From Planctomycetota bacterium (GTDB lineage: Bacteria > Planctomycetota > Phycisphaerae > Phycisphaerales > UBA1924): a stretch of DNA of 64,000 nt. Shown piece by piece: positions 26,322-34,404 of this stretch (position 1 is the first letter of the stretch; the number at the start of each line of letters is the position of its first letter). The position numbers and the translations under genes were made by a program. The DNA is taken from contig JAUZRR010000014.1 of NCBI GenBank assembly GCA_030950285.1, positions 1-64,000 on the forward strand, written 5' to 3'. The notes under the pieces are model-generated. The model did no database searches, was not told the DNA's origin, and saw only the letters and a list, made by a program, of their open reading frames with translations.

Positions 26322-26438
26322 TCAGTCCTTCTTTTTATCCCCGTGATGGACGATGACCCACTTGGTCATCCACTTGCGCTTCTTGCCTTTGCGCTTCTTG
26401 GTCATCCAACGAATCTTCTTCCGCTTCTCTTCGGCCAT
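26322..26438 (-). CDS. 38-residue highly basic small protein
   Basis: Reads MAEEKRKKIRWMTKK to VIVHHGDKKKD with a stop at 26322-26324. A near-ideal Shine-Dalgarno GGAGG sits 6 nt before the ATG. About 17 of 38 residues are Lys/Arg, and the motif WMTK occurs twice, 12 residues apart, flanking a KKRKGKKRK core. The high charge suggests RNA or ribosome contact, but no family is recognised. Located between nuoF (converging) and the DoxX-like gene. Confidence 0.7.
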   Translation of the reverse strand: MAEEKRKKIRWMTKKRKGKKRKWMTKWVIVHHGDKKKD

Positions 26439-26742
26439 GGAAACCTCCATCTGGTGGGGTGGTGTGGGCCAGGATCATAGCCCGCACCGATGATGCCGAG
26501 GCCCGGACTACACGACAGCCTGCCCCCAGAGCTTCGCTCGCCCCTCAGAAACACCCGCCGAGGTGGAACAGGCCCTACCCGCACCCTCACAAAGTTGCCG
26601 GAATCAACGTTGCCGGAATCAACGCGGCCGGCTCCATCACCCGATGCCCCCAACTGTTGGTCACCGAACAGCAGGCTATCCGGTCCGGAATAGCCCGCCA
26701 GCTCGGCATGTTGGTGCCAGCAGCACCCTCGGAGCCCCCGCC

Positions 26743-27189
26743 ATGACAACCGCCAACCCGCTCTCCAAGCCGCTCTGCATCACCTCGTGGGTTCTGCAGA
26801 TCGTCGTGGCCGCCATCCTCGGCCTGGCGGTGTTCCCCAAACTCAGCGGCGCGCCCGAGACCAAGTTTCTCTTCGAGACGCTGGGCATGGAACCCATGGG
26901 CCGTTATGCGATCGGGATCGCCGAGTTGCTGGCGGTCGTGCTGCTGCTCGTGCCGCGCACCACGGTCTTTGGTGCACTGCTTGCGCTGGGGGTCATCACC
27001 GGCGCACTCGGCAGCCACCTCACCAAGCTCGGCATCCGGGTCGACATGCCCGACGGCACCAACGACGGCGGCGCGATGTTCGGCATGGCGGTGGTGGTCT
27101 TTCTCGCGAGCCTCGCCGTCCTGACGATCCGCCGCGCCCAGTTGCCGGTGATCGGCGGGATGTTCAACAAGCCTTCGGCATCTGTCTGA
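26743..27189 (+). CDS. DoxX-like membrane protein
   Basis: 148 residues with four membrane helices: 'WVLQIVVAAILGLAVFPKLS', 'RYAIGIAELLAVVLLLVP', 'TTVFGALLALGVITGALGSH', 'MAVVVFLASLAVLTIRR'. The 'PKLSGAPETKFLFETLGMEP' loop after helix 1 is typical of DoxX/DoxD-type small membrane proteins. Upstream DNA (26589-26630) holds a short tandem duplication of ttgccggaatcaacg. No Shine-Dalgarno or close -10 is seen. Function is unknown, although relatives act in redox or sulphur metabolism. Confidence 0.7.
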   Translation: MTTANPLSKPLCITSWVLQIVVAAILGLAVFPKLSGAPETKFLFETLGMEPMGRYAIGIAELLAVVLLLVPRTTVFGALLALGVITGALGSHLTKLGIRVDMPDGTNDGGAMFGMAVVVFLASLAVLTIRRAQLPVIGGMFNKPSASV

Positions 27190-27220
27190 GGCAGCCGCTC
27201 GCGCCGATACACACCAGCGG

Positions 27221-28681
27221 CTAGAGAATCGGGGCAAAGAGCTGGGCGATGTTCGACACGACTCGATGGAGCATCGGTCGCTGCTTCCACGTCTCGAGAT
27301 CGACAAATCGGCACTGCTCCAGGTACGACTGTTGCTTTGCGAATATCTCGCCGGTCGAGTCGTTGTCGTAGATCATCAGTGTCAGCTCGAAGTTGAGCCA
27401 GAAGCTGCGCGGGTCGAGGTTTACCGTGCCAAAGAGCGCGGTTTCGTTGTCAACCACGATGCTCTTGGTGTGGAGCAGGCCGCCGCGAAACTCGGCGATA
27501 CGGACCCCTGCTTCGAGCAGGTCGGTGAAGAACGCCCGCCCCGCGAAGTGCGTGAGTACGGTATCGCAGCGGGCAGGAACGATGACGGTGACCTCGACCC
27601 CGCGCCGGGCCGCCGACTGCAACGCGGTCACCACCGCCGGGTCGGGCACGAAGTACGGCGTCGTGATCGTCAGCCGCTTTTCTGCGGCATAGATCGCCGA
27701 GAGCACCAGCGCCTGAATCCCCCCGCCCGGACAACCCGGTCCGGACGCAACCGCCTGCACCGCCATCACGCCCGCGACGGTGAGCTCGCGCTCGTACAGC
27801 GCTTCACGCATCCTGCACAGGTCCTCGCCCGCTTCGGTCTCCCAGTCACGGATCGCCAGCAACGCCAGCAACTCGACCGCTGGCCCGCGCACCTCGACCA
27901 TCAGATCGATCCACTCGCCGACGCCCGACCCGCTCTTGAAAAATAACGGGTCCACCATATTGATGCTGCCCATCAACGCTCGTGATTCATCAACCACCGC
28001 CAGCTTGCGGTGGTTACGGTGGTCCACCCGACGGATCAACGGTGTCCGCAGTAGTTGCGGCGGGAGGGCCGCAGCCAGTTGTATCCCCGCGCAACGAAGC
28101 TCCTGATACCGGACACTGCGCACAAACCCCCGGCTGCCCACCGCGTCAACCAACACCCGGCACGCCACCCCGCGCCCGACCGCGCGCAGCAGCGCCTCTT
28201 CGACCTCCTCCACACGACCCGCCGAGTGCCAGATGAAAAACTCGAGCATCACACTCCGCTCGGCCGCATCAATCATGCGCACCATCGCGTCGAAGAACTC
28301 ACCTGCGCCGTCGAGCAGCACAACCCGGTTCCCCGCCAACGCCGGGAAGCCGCCGACCGACTCGGCCTCCTGCGCAAACCGACGATCCACCCGGCTGAGT
28401 GTGCCGGGCAGGTGCTCGGTCTCGGTGCGCAGCCGTTCGAGGTATTCGGTGTACGCCGGCTGCACCGCGCGTTCGCGCTCGAGCCGACGCCGACCGATAC
28501 GGCTCTCACCGACGAGCAGGTAGGCCACCACCCCGACGATCGGCACAAACAGAATCAGCCCCAGCCAGGACGTCGTCACCGCGACCGGCAGCCGTCGCAT
28601 GAGGACCCGCAACGCGAGCCCTGCGCGGACCAACGCCTCTGCGATCACCAGCACCGTGGTCAACCACCCGGCCAGTTCCAT
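27221..28681 (-). CDS. cls: Cardiolipin synthase (phospholipase D family)
   Basis: 486 residues. Two N-terminal membrane helices ('WLTTVLVIAEALVRAGLAL' and 'WLGLILFVPIVGVVAYLLVG') precede two PLD half-sites: HKD1 'HRNHRKLAVVDE...MGSINM' (about 220-240) and HKD2 'HTKSIVVDNETALFGTVNLD' (about 403-422). The enzyme joins two phosphatidylglycerols into cardiolipin at the inner membrane. A TAGAGT box (28693 to 28688) ends 6 nt before the ATG. It converges with the DoxX-like gene. Confidence 0.93.
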   Translation of the reverse strand: MELAGWLTTVLVIAEALVRAGLALRVLMRRLPVAVTTSWLGLILFVPIVGVVAYLLVGESRIGRRRLERERAVQPAYTEYLERLRTETEHLPGTLSRVDRRFAQEAESVGGFPALAGNRVVLLDGAGEFFDAMVRMIDAAERSVMLEFFIWHSAGRVEEVEEALLRAVGRGVACRVLVDAVGSRGFVRSVRYQELRCAGIQLAAALPPQLLRTPLIRRVDHRNHRKLAVVDESRALMGSINMVDPLFFKSGSGVGEWIDLMVEVRGPAVELLALLAIRDWETEAGEDLCRMREALYERELTVAGVMAVQAVASGPGCPGGGIQALVLSAIYAAEKRLTITTPYFVPDPAVVTALQSAARRGVEVTVIVPARCDTVLTHFAGRAFFTDLLEAGVRIAEFRGGLLHTKSIVVDNETALFGTVNLDPRSFWLNFELTLMIYDNDSTGEIFAKQQSYLEQCRFVDLETWKQRPMLHRVVSNIAQLFAPIL

Positions 28682-28687
28682 GATGAC

Positions 28688-28693
28688 ACTCTA
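28688..28693 (-). promoter_or_regulatory. cls -10 box
   Basis: Minus-strand TAGAGT, 6 nt from the start codon; leaderless transcript inferred. Confidence 0.5.
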
Positions 28694-28728
28694 CACGCAC
28701 GACCGCGCGGCGCACGCACAGCTCAAGC

Positions 28729-29337
28729 TCAGAGTCTCGCAATCGCCCGGACCAACGGCTGGGCCCGCTCGCTCGGCAGGTACTCCACGCCCGGCGGGTA
28801 CCCATCCACCACCCGCCGCTGGATCCACCCGCCCATCCGCAGCACACCCAGCGTCTGCGAGAGTGCCCGATCGGTGATGCCGAGGGGCACCAACGCCGCC
28901 TTGCACGCCCCGAACCGGGTGGCCCCGCTCCCGCACACCCGCAGGATCGGCGACGACCACTTCCGCCCGAGCACTTCCACCGCGCCGATCAGTACCGCCG
29001 TTCGCCACACCCGATCGCAGGCCGGGCCGAGCAATCGCCCGGACTCGGTCAGTACCAACTCCGGCCGCAGCGGGTGCCCGTGCCCCGGATTTCGGCAGAT
29101 CCAGCCGTGGGCGATGGCAAACTCCACCGTTTGCCGGAGCGATTCGCGTCCGACCCCCAACCGCCGCACCAGCCCGACCGACCGCGCCCCGGTCGAATCT
29201 CCCGAAACCCGAGCTTGATGCAGCTGGGCCAACAGGGGAAGGGTCCACCGCCGGTGCGCGAGATCCGCCACCTTGGGCGGACAGACCGAAAGGAGCCTTG
29301 GGCCAATGTTTTCCTGGGTGTTTTTTGATGTCACCAT
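28729..29337 (-). CDS. Duplicated HxlR-type winged-helix regulator
   Basis: 202 residues made of two HxlR-like domains in tandem. First: 'LAHRRWTLPLLAQL' ... 'LGVGRESLRQTVEFAIAHGW' ... 'ELVLTESGRLL'. Second: 'LGRKWSSPILRVC' ... 'LGITDRALSQTLGVLRMGGW' ... 'GVEYLPSERAQPLV'. HxlR proteins are normally single-domain dimers; a fused pair could bind an operator as a monomer. The ATG at 29337 is used because the alternative at 29367 lies inside the palindromic operator/promoter. It is divergent from the VOC gene, its likely target. Confidence 0.75.
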   Translation of the reverse strand: MVTSKNTQENIGPRLLSVCPPKVADLAHRRWTLPLLAQLHQARVSGDSTGARSVGLVRRLGVGRESLRQTVEFAIAHGWICRNPGHGHPLRPELVLTESGRLLGPACDRVWRTAVLIGAVEVLGRKWSSPILRVCGSGATRFGACKAALVPLGITDRALSQTLGVLRMGGWIQRRVVDGYPPGVEYLPSERAQPLVRAIARL

Positions 29338-29364
29338 CGTAGGGATGCTTGGGCGGGTGTTGAG

Positions 29365-29391
29365 CATAGAATATAGATACTATACTCTATG
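29365..29391. promoter_or_regulatory. Operator/promoter palindrome between HxlR-like and VOC genes
   Basis: CATAGAATATAG (29365-29376), spacer ATA, CTATACTCTATG (29380-29391): 12-bp arms with one mismatch. It contains TATACT (plus) and TATATT/TATAGT (minus) -10 boxes, so binding would block both promoters. Confidence 0.7.
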
Positions 29392-29445
29392 ACTATTTGC
29401 GCGTCCACTCCATCAAATTCACCCACGCAAAGAAGGAAACAACCA

Positions 29446-29823
29446 ATGACCGACGCCATGGGATTCCGTCAGGAACTGACCATCTCCACCCAGGTCACCG
29501 ACCTCGACAAAGCACTCACCTGGTACCAGGACATGCTCGGCTGCGAACTGATCTACCGCGTCGATGATCTCGGGTGGGCCGAGGTTGCCAGCCCGGTCAA
29601 CGGCGTCGCGATCGGGCTCAGCCAGGTTGACAAACCGAAGACCGCCGGCCCGGTCCCCGTCTGGGGCGTCGACGACATCGACGCTGCCCGGCGAATCCTC
29701 GAATCCAAAGACGTCCGGTTCGACGGCGACACCATTACTATCCCCGACATGGTCCGCCTTGCCACATTTTTCGACCCCGACGGCAATGCCTGGATGCTCG
29801 CCCAGACACTTGCCAAAGGCTGA
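29446..29823 (+). CDS. VOC (glyoxalase/bleomycin-resistance) family protein
   Basis: 125 residues with the paired beta-alpha-beta-beta-beta layout: 'QVTDLDKALTWYQDMLGCEL' in the first half and 'VDDIDAARRILESKDV', 'ATFFDPDGNAWMLAQ' in the second. Such proteins bind a metal and act on small toxic or aromatic compounds; the substrate cannot be read. Shine-Dalgarno AAGGAAA, 8 nt before the ATG. The divergent duplicated-HxlR regulator and shared palindrome suggest inducible expression. Confidence 0.85.
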   Translation: MTDAMGFRQELTISTQVTDLDKALTWYQDMLGCELIYRVDDLGWAEVASPVNGVAIGLSQVDKPKTAGPVPVWGVDDIDAARRILESKDVRFDGDTITIPDMVRLATFFDPDGNAWMLAQTLAKG

Positions 29824-29882
29824 AGCTCCCGCGTCTCATGCGACAAAGTGTCGAGGCCGAACGCGGATGAATCCAACCGGGC

Positions 29883-30596
29883 CTACTCAGCACGACAGCG
29901 CAGATAGCCGCAGGGGTTGAGCGTCATGTAGAGCTTCTCCCGTGCGCGATCGATCTCGAACCGATCGGTCGTCGCAAGATAGTCGGCGACCGCTTCGAAC
30001 GGCCCCGGCCCCTGGTCGGGCGCGTAGTCGGTGAAGACGGGATGGCCGTTGATGTTGGAGTCTTCGACGATCGCATAACAGCCGGGTGTGACCATCGGGC
30101 CGTACGCCACCAGTTCGGCGTACACGTGGTCGCGGTTGTGCAGGCTGTCGAGGATGAGCATGACACGATCGCCCGGCCCGATCATGCTGCGGACCTGCGC
30201 AACTGTTTCCGGCGCGGTGCTTGACGCTTTGATCTTGGTCACCCGGGGGTGTCCGATCTCGGTTGGCCGTTCGATGGTATCGATGCTGACGACGCGCGCA
30301 TCAAAGGACGAGTCCATCGCTTGCATCGCGTCGAGGACCGTGCCCAGAAAGTGTGCGCTGCCGCCCCATGCGGTGCCGGTCTCGATGATGAGTGTCGGCC
30401 TGGTCTCGAACAGGATCTCCTGATACACCCACACATCGTGCGGCGATTTCAGACAGGCTGCGCCCATCCACGTCGTCGTCTCCCACAGCCGTTTGGTGTA
30501 GTAGAGCTTGTGGTAGGCCTCGACGACCGCCTGCTCGGCTTCGGTCAGCGCCGGGTGCGCGTGCGACGTTGCCGTAGTTGGTCTGGTGGTTGTCAC
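29883..30596 (-). CDS. CmcI-type (cephalosporin hydroxylase/rhamnosyl O-) methyltransferase
   Basis: 237 residues from a GTG overlapping the stop of the upstream gene by 4 bp. 'TLIIETGTAWGGSAHFLG' is the SAM-binding motif I of the CmcI family, 'VVSIDTIE' the acidic loop, 'MLILDSLHNRDHVYAEL' and 'YAIVEDSNINGHPV' the conserved metal-site region. Relatives include sugar O-methyltransferases of bacterial glycolipids. As the last gene of the polysaccharide operon it probably methylates the glycan. Confidence 0.8.
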   Translation of the reverse strand: MTTTRPTTATSHAHPALTEAEQAVVEAYHKLYYTKRLWETTTWMGAACLKSPHDVWVYQEILFETRPTLIIETGTAWGGSAHFLGTVLDAMQAMDSSFDARVVSIDTIERPTEIGHPRVTKIKASSTAPETVAQVRSMIGPGDRVMLILDSLHNRDHVYAELVAYGPMVTPGCYAIVEDSNINGHPVFTDYAPDQGPGPFEAVADYLATTDRFEIDRAREKLYMTLNPCGYLRCRAE

Positions 30597-32794
30597 GCGC
30601 GAGCCTCACTCTGCTTGGCTGGCTTCTGTGCGCTCACAGCACCGTTGCCCGAAGCGCCATTGGTGGGGACCGTCACCACCGGAAGAGTCTGTTCTTTCAA
30701 CTGTTCCTCGGGCTTGCTCTTTGCCGCTTCTTGAGCGAGCTGTCGATTCCGCTGCGCAGCGAGTCGTGCATCAACACGCCGCGAACGCTGCTCGCGGAAT
30801 GCGTTGTACTGTCGGCACAGCTCGTCGTGTCCGAGCAGCTGCAACAAGCCCTGCGGCCAGTCGGTCGCCTCGATCGCACGCACGAAGTCCGGATCGGACC
30901 CGCCGCTCTCTTCGCCCTTGCGCAGGAGTGCCGGCGAGAGCTCCGCCCGCTTGTCGAGAAACCCGCCGACGCCGAATGTTTCGTTGTGGCGGAGCGAGAA
31001 ATACGCCTCGGCGAGCACGCGGGGCGGGTTGACTTTGAGCCCACGGAGCAGGTCCACCACCATCGGCTTCATCTCGCGCGGCTCGACGGCGAAGGTTTGC
31101 GCCCACCGCGCCACGATCGGGGCTGCCGCCAGCACGCCGTCCTGAAAGTGCCGCGTGTACTTCCGCCACACCGCGTCTTCGGCCTCGTCATGCACGCGCA
31201 CCGCGGCGAGTGAGCCGTCGGGCTGACGTTTGTAGCCCCGCACACTCCCGGTGTCGGTGTTGGCGAGCATCTCGAGCGGCGAGACGTTGTAGACGATCTG
31301 CATCAGCGCCTCGGGGTCGTGCCTCGCGTCGGGGCCGACCGCGTGCTTGGTCGAGTTTCGCGGCTGATCGTTGAGCATCCCAACGAGCGACAAGTAACAC
31401 CCTGCGATCTTCCGGTTCGGGAACAGGTGCGCGATGTTGTCGTGGATCGTGCCCCGCCAGCCGATATCAACAACGACACTCGGCCCGGTGCCCAGCCCCT
31501 TTGCGCGCAGATACTCCACCAGCAACGCGCGCCGCCGGTCGCGCTGCCGTTCGATCAGTCTTTTCCACAGCGGATCGGCAAAGAGCCGCTGCACCCTTTT
31601 GTCCTTCCATGGTTGCCGGATCGTGCGCGCGGGGTCGATGCCGTGCCTTGCAAAGATCGGCTCGAAAGGCAGTGGGTTCACGTCGAGCGTCTTGAGCAGT
31701 TGGCCCATTGACTGCTCGCTGTACTGCGTCCAGACCCGCATCATTTCCTTGATCGTGACATGCCCGAGCGACGGCAGAAACGTCGCTACGCGGCTGACCT
31801 CGATCACCCGCGCCCGCGGCGCGTCAAACCCGAACGGCGTCAGCGGCACGACCTCGCCGTGGACACGCCGAAAGAACTCGCCTTCTCGCGTGCAATAGTG
31901 GACCGCTGGGCAGCCCAGCGCGTGGGCTTCCTGCATCGCGCGGAGCACGAGCGCGACATAGATCGGCGCCGCGCGGAAGCCAGCCTCGAAGAGTTGCCGT
32001 TGGTCGGGCGTCAGTGAGGGTAAAGGATTGCACCGCGAACGAAGCTCCCGCCGGAGCAGCTGCGCGGTCGGCACAAAGTTGCCCTTGCGTCGAGCCTCGA
32101 GCCGAACGCGGTGGGCTTCGCGCTTGGATTCTTCCTCAGCGTGTTGATAGTGCACCGCCCGGATCCCAAACCGCTTGGGACTCTTTACGTCCGACCATTC
32201 GTTGTCGCCGATGTGCGTGTGGTGCCCGGGTTCGGCGAGTGTCTCGCGTTGCACATGCGCAAAGAGCCGGCCGCGCATCTTGTTCACGCAACAATCCGAC
32301 GACACATACACCCGCTCGAACGGGACCTTCCCGCACACGCCTCCGATGATCCGCCGCAGGTGCCGCTCTCCCATGTAGAAATCGGACAGTCCGACCACAC
32401 GATCGGCCCCGTGGTGCTCGAGCAACCGCATCATCCGTTCGTCGGCGTACGACACCCGTTGCTCGTGGGCGACCTCGAGCGCGACAAGGCGCTCGGCGAG
32501 CAAGCGCCGCTGCGCGATCGGTACGTGCGTGCGCAGCGCCCGCGAAAGCCACCGCGCAAAGACCTCCTCGATCCTGTACTCGTTGTCGAGCCCGGCCGCC
32601 TCGGTTTCTCGTGCGATTTCCGCTTCGACTCGGACGCGTTCGTCGACCAGCGACCACAGGCCATCAAACCGTGGCCGGAGATGATCTCGGCGCCGCGCCC
32701 ACAGCGCCCGCGCCGTAAACAGCTTCACCTCGTCGGGGTGGCAACGGCGGCGGAGCAGCGTGTCCCAGATGTCAACGCTCAGCAGCGTGGGCAT
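30593..32794 (-). CDS. HAD-like hydrolase of polysaccharide clusters (COG5610-like)
   Basis: 733 residues. The N-terminal HAD core begins 'LLSVDIWDTLLRR' (D-x-x-D nucleophile motif I), with 'RVVGLSDFYMGERHL' (motif II), 'YVSSDCCVNKMRG' (Lys) and 'HIGDNEWSDVKSPKRFGI' (motif IV). The large C-terminal part has 'VVDIGWRGTIHDNI' and many conserved-looking Arg/Trp residues and ends in a Gln/Lys-rich disordered tail. Two-part HAD proteins of this kind occur beside glycosyltransferases in O-antigen and capsule loci. Catalysis is inferred from intact motifs; substrate unknown. Six bp separate it from the GT gene. Confidence 0.8.
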   Translation of the reverse strand: MPTLLSVDIWDTLLRRRCHPDEVKLFTARALWARRRDHLRPRFDGLWSLVDERVRVEAEIARETEAAGLDNEYRIEEVFARWLSRALRTHVPIAQRRLLAERLVALEVAHEQRVSYADERMMRLLEHHGADRVVGLSDFYMGERHLRRIIGGVCGKVPFERVYVSSDCCVNKMRGRLFAHVQRETLAEPGHHTHIGDNEWSDVKSPKRFGIRAVHYQHAEEESKREAHRVRLEARRKGNFVPTAQLLRRELRSRCNPLPSLTPDQRQLFEAGFRAAPIYVALVLRAMQEAHALGCPAVHYCTREGEFFRRVHGEVVPLTPFGFDAPRARVIEVSRVATFLPSLGHVTIKEMMRVWTQYSEQSMGQLLKTLDVNPLPFEPIFARHGIDPARTIRQPWKDKRVQRLFADPLWKRLIERQRDRRRALLVEYLRAKGLGTGPSVVVDIGWRGTIHDNIAHLFPNRKIAGCYLSLVGMLNDQPRNSTKHAVGPDARHDPEALMQIVYNVSPLEMLANTDTGSVRGYKRQPDGSLAAVRVHDEAEDAVWRKYTRHFQDGVLAAAPIVARWAQTFAVEPREMKPMVVDLLRGLKVNPPRVLAEAYFSLRHNETFGVGGFLDKRAELSPALLRKGEESGGSDPDFVRAIEATDWPQGLLQLLGHDELCRQYNAFREQRSRRVDARLAAQRNRQLAQEAAKSKPEEQLKEQTLPVVTVPTNGASGNGAVSAQKPAKQSEARA

Positions 32795-32800
32795 TCGATA

Positions 32801-34321
32801 TCACTTCCTCTCGGCACCAAACGGGTCGCCCTCGCGCGGTCCTTTGCCGATCAGTTTCACCAGTGGGGTCGACTTTGCTGTTGCGATAAACCGGTACGAC
32901 CGGCTGTTGCGAACTCGCGCGAGCACAGCTCGCGGGTCTTCCTTGGGATCGACCTTCTCCCAACCCTCGCCGTACTTCGCGGTGGCGATCGCGCGGTAGA
33001 GCGGGTTGGACTTGAGCCGATCAACCGTCCGCCACGATCGACTCGACAGGATCCGTTCGAGCTCATCCATCGCGCCGAGTCTCTCGCGCACTCCCTTTGC
33101 AACCCCTGCGCCTGCCGCGAGGGTAGTGGCCTTGCCGACCGGCGCTCCGGTCAGCGGGTCTTTGGCAAACGCGAGTTGACTCGAACGCCGGTACATCGGC
33201 TCGAGCCCGAGTGCGTTCACTTTCCACGACCGCTCCCGCCCGGCGAGGAGGTCCTCGACCGCGCTGACAAACTGCTGGTAGCCGAACTCGAGCGTTCGCG
33301 GCCGCATGAACTCGCGCGCAAACACGCTCATCGCACTCCACCGGCTCTCGTCGTCGAGAATCATCGCCAGCGCCCGCGCCAACGAGTCCGGCCGCGGTTG
33401 TGCCAGCAGGACGCCGTTCTCGGGCATATCAAACAGGTTGTTCGGCCGATGAATATCCACCACCGGCAACCCGCAGGCCATCATTTCGAACGGGATACGC
33501 GAGGGGTTGGTTGCGCTGATACACAGCCCCGCCGAGCACCGGTTGTAGAGCGCCGCGCACGCTTCGACACTTACCAACCCGAGGTGCTCGTGCTCGAAGG
33601 GCAGGTCGGGTTTTTCGCGGGTGCCATAGAGGTAGATCTTTACATCCGGCTTGTGCTTTTTGAGCGTGCCGAGCGTCTGGATCAGCAGGTGGGGGCACCG
33701 TCTCGGCTTCTCCGGCTGATAGATCGCACACACCGCGCGTTCTCGCTCGACCGCCGGATCGGGCCTGTAGATATTGCCGTCGGCACAGAACTCAAAGAAC
33801 GTCGCCGGGCAGCCGTTCTCGCGCGTCAGCCGCTGTGTGAGCCAGCGCCCGATCGACACGACCGGCAATCCTAAGTTATACGAATCCTCTGCCCGCAAGT
33901 ACCCGTCGTTGACAGGCATGAAGTACGCTTCGTAGTCCTGCACGAAGTAGGCTTTGCGGCACTTGATCTTCGGTCTTGCAACAAACGCAGCGGTATACCA
34001 CGCCGTCGCGATCGCAAGATCAAACCCATCGGGGATATCAAACCCCAGGTGCAGCCGTTCGCCTTCAAACCCGAAGAACTCTCCGAGCTGCTCGCGCACG
34101 AGCGTCAGCCGCTCGGCCTCGTCGAGACACTCTTCGTTCGATGCCGGTTTCGGGTCCTCGACAAAGACGTGGCACTCGTGCCCGGCGGCTTCTAAGGCGT
34201 CAATATTTTGTAAGATCGTGCGATGCCCGCCCGAGCCCTCCAGCGGCCGCGGCACCAGCCACGCGATGCGGGACCGCGTGCGTTCGGGAGCGGTGCCTGA
34301 TTGTTCTTGTGCCTGCGTCAT
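32801..34321 (-). CDS. WsaF-like GT4 glycosyltransferase
   Basis: 506 residues. 'RIAWLVPRPLEGSGGHRTIL' begins a GT-B fold; 'KAYFVQDYEAYFMP' resembles the rhamnosyltransferase WsaF family, and 'NPSRIPFEMMACGLPVVDI' is the donor-binding E-x7-E-type region. The C-terminal 110 residues contain two similar 'RSWRTVDRLKSNPLYRAIATA' and 'RSYRFIATAKSTPLVKLIG' elements, perhaps membrane- or partner-binding. Shine-Dalgarno AGGAC before the ATG. Second gene downstream of the methyltransferase-coiled coil in the export operon. Confidence 0.87.
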   Translation of the reverse strand: MTQAQEQSGTAPERTRSRIAWLVPRPLEGSGGHRTILQNIDALEAAGHECHVFVEDPKPASNEECLDEAERLTLVREQLGEFFGFEGERLHLGFDIPDGFDLAIATAWYTAAFVARPKIKCRKAYFVQDYEAYFMPVNDGYLRAEDSYNLGLPVVSIGRWLTQRLTRENGCPATFFEFCADGNIYRPDPAVERERAVCAIYQPEKPRRCPHLLIQTLGTLKKHKPDVKIYLYGTREKPDLPFEHEHLGLVSVEACAALYNRCSAGLCISATNPSRIPFEMMACGLPVVDIHRPNNLFDMPENGVLLAQPRPDSLARALAMILDDESRWSAMSVFAREFMRPRTLEFGYQQFVSAVEDLLAGRERSWKVNALGLEPMYRRSSQLAFAKDPLTGAPVGKATTLAAGAGVAKGVRERLGAMDELERILSSRSWRTVDRLKSNPLYRAIATAKYGEGWEKVDPKEDPRAVLARVRNSRSYRFIATAKSTPLVKLIGKGPREGDPFGAERK

Positions 34322-34404
34322 GTCCTATTCAACTCCCGTTGTGTCGCGTTCTCTCGCGTGGGCCCAAATCCGAAACCTTGCCGAATCATCGTTTTCTGCG
34401 TGCA

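Noticed and set aside
26589-26630. Short tandem duplication upstream of the DoxX-like gene as a regulatory iteron
   Set aside because: Only two imperfect 15-bp copies; not enough to claim a binding array.
27185-27222. AGCCGCT/AGCGGCT hairpin between convergent DoxX-like and cls genes
   Set aside because: 7-bp stem with a 16-nt loop and no T run on either strand; too weak to call a terminator.
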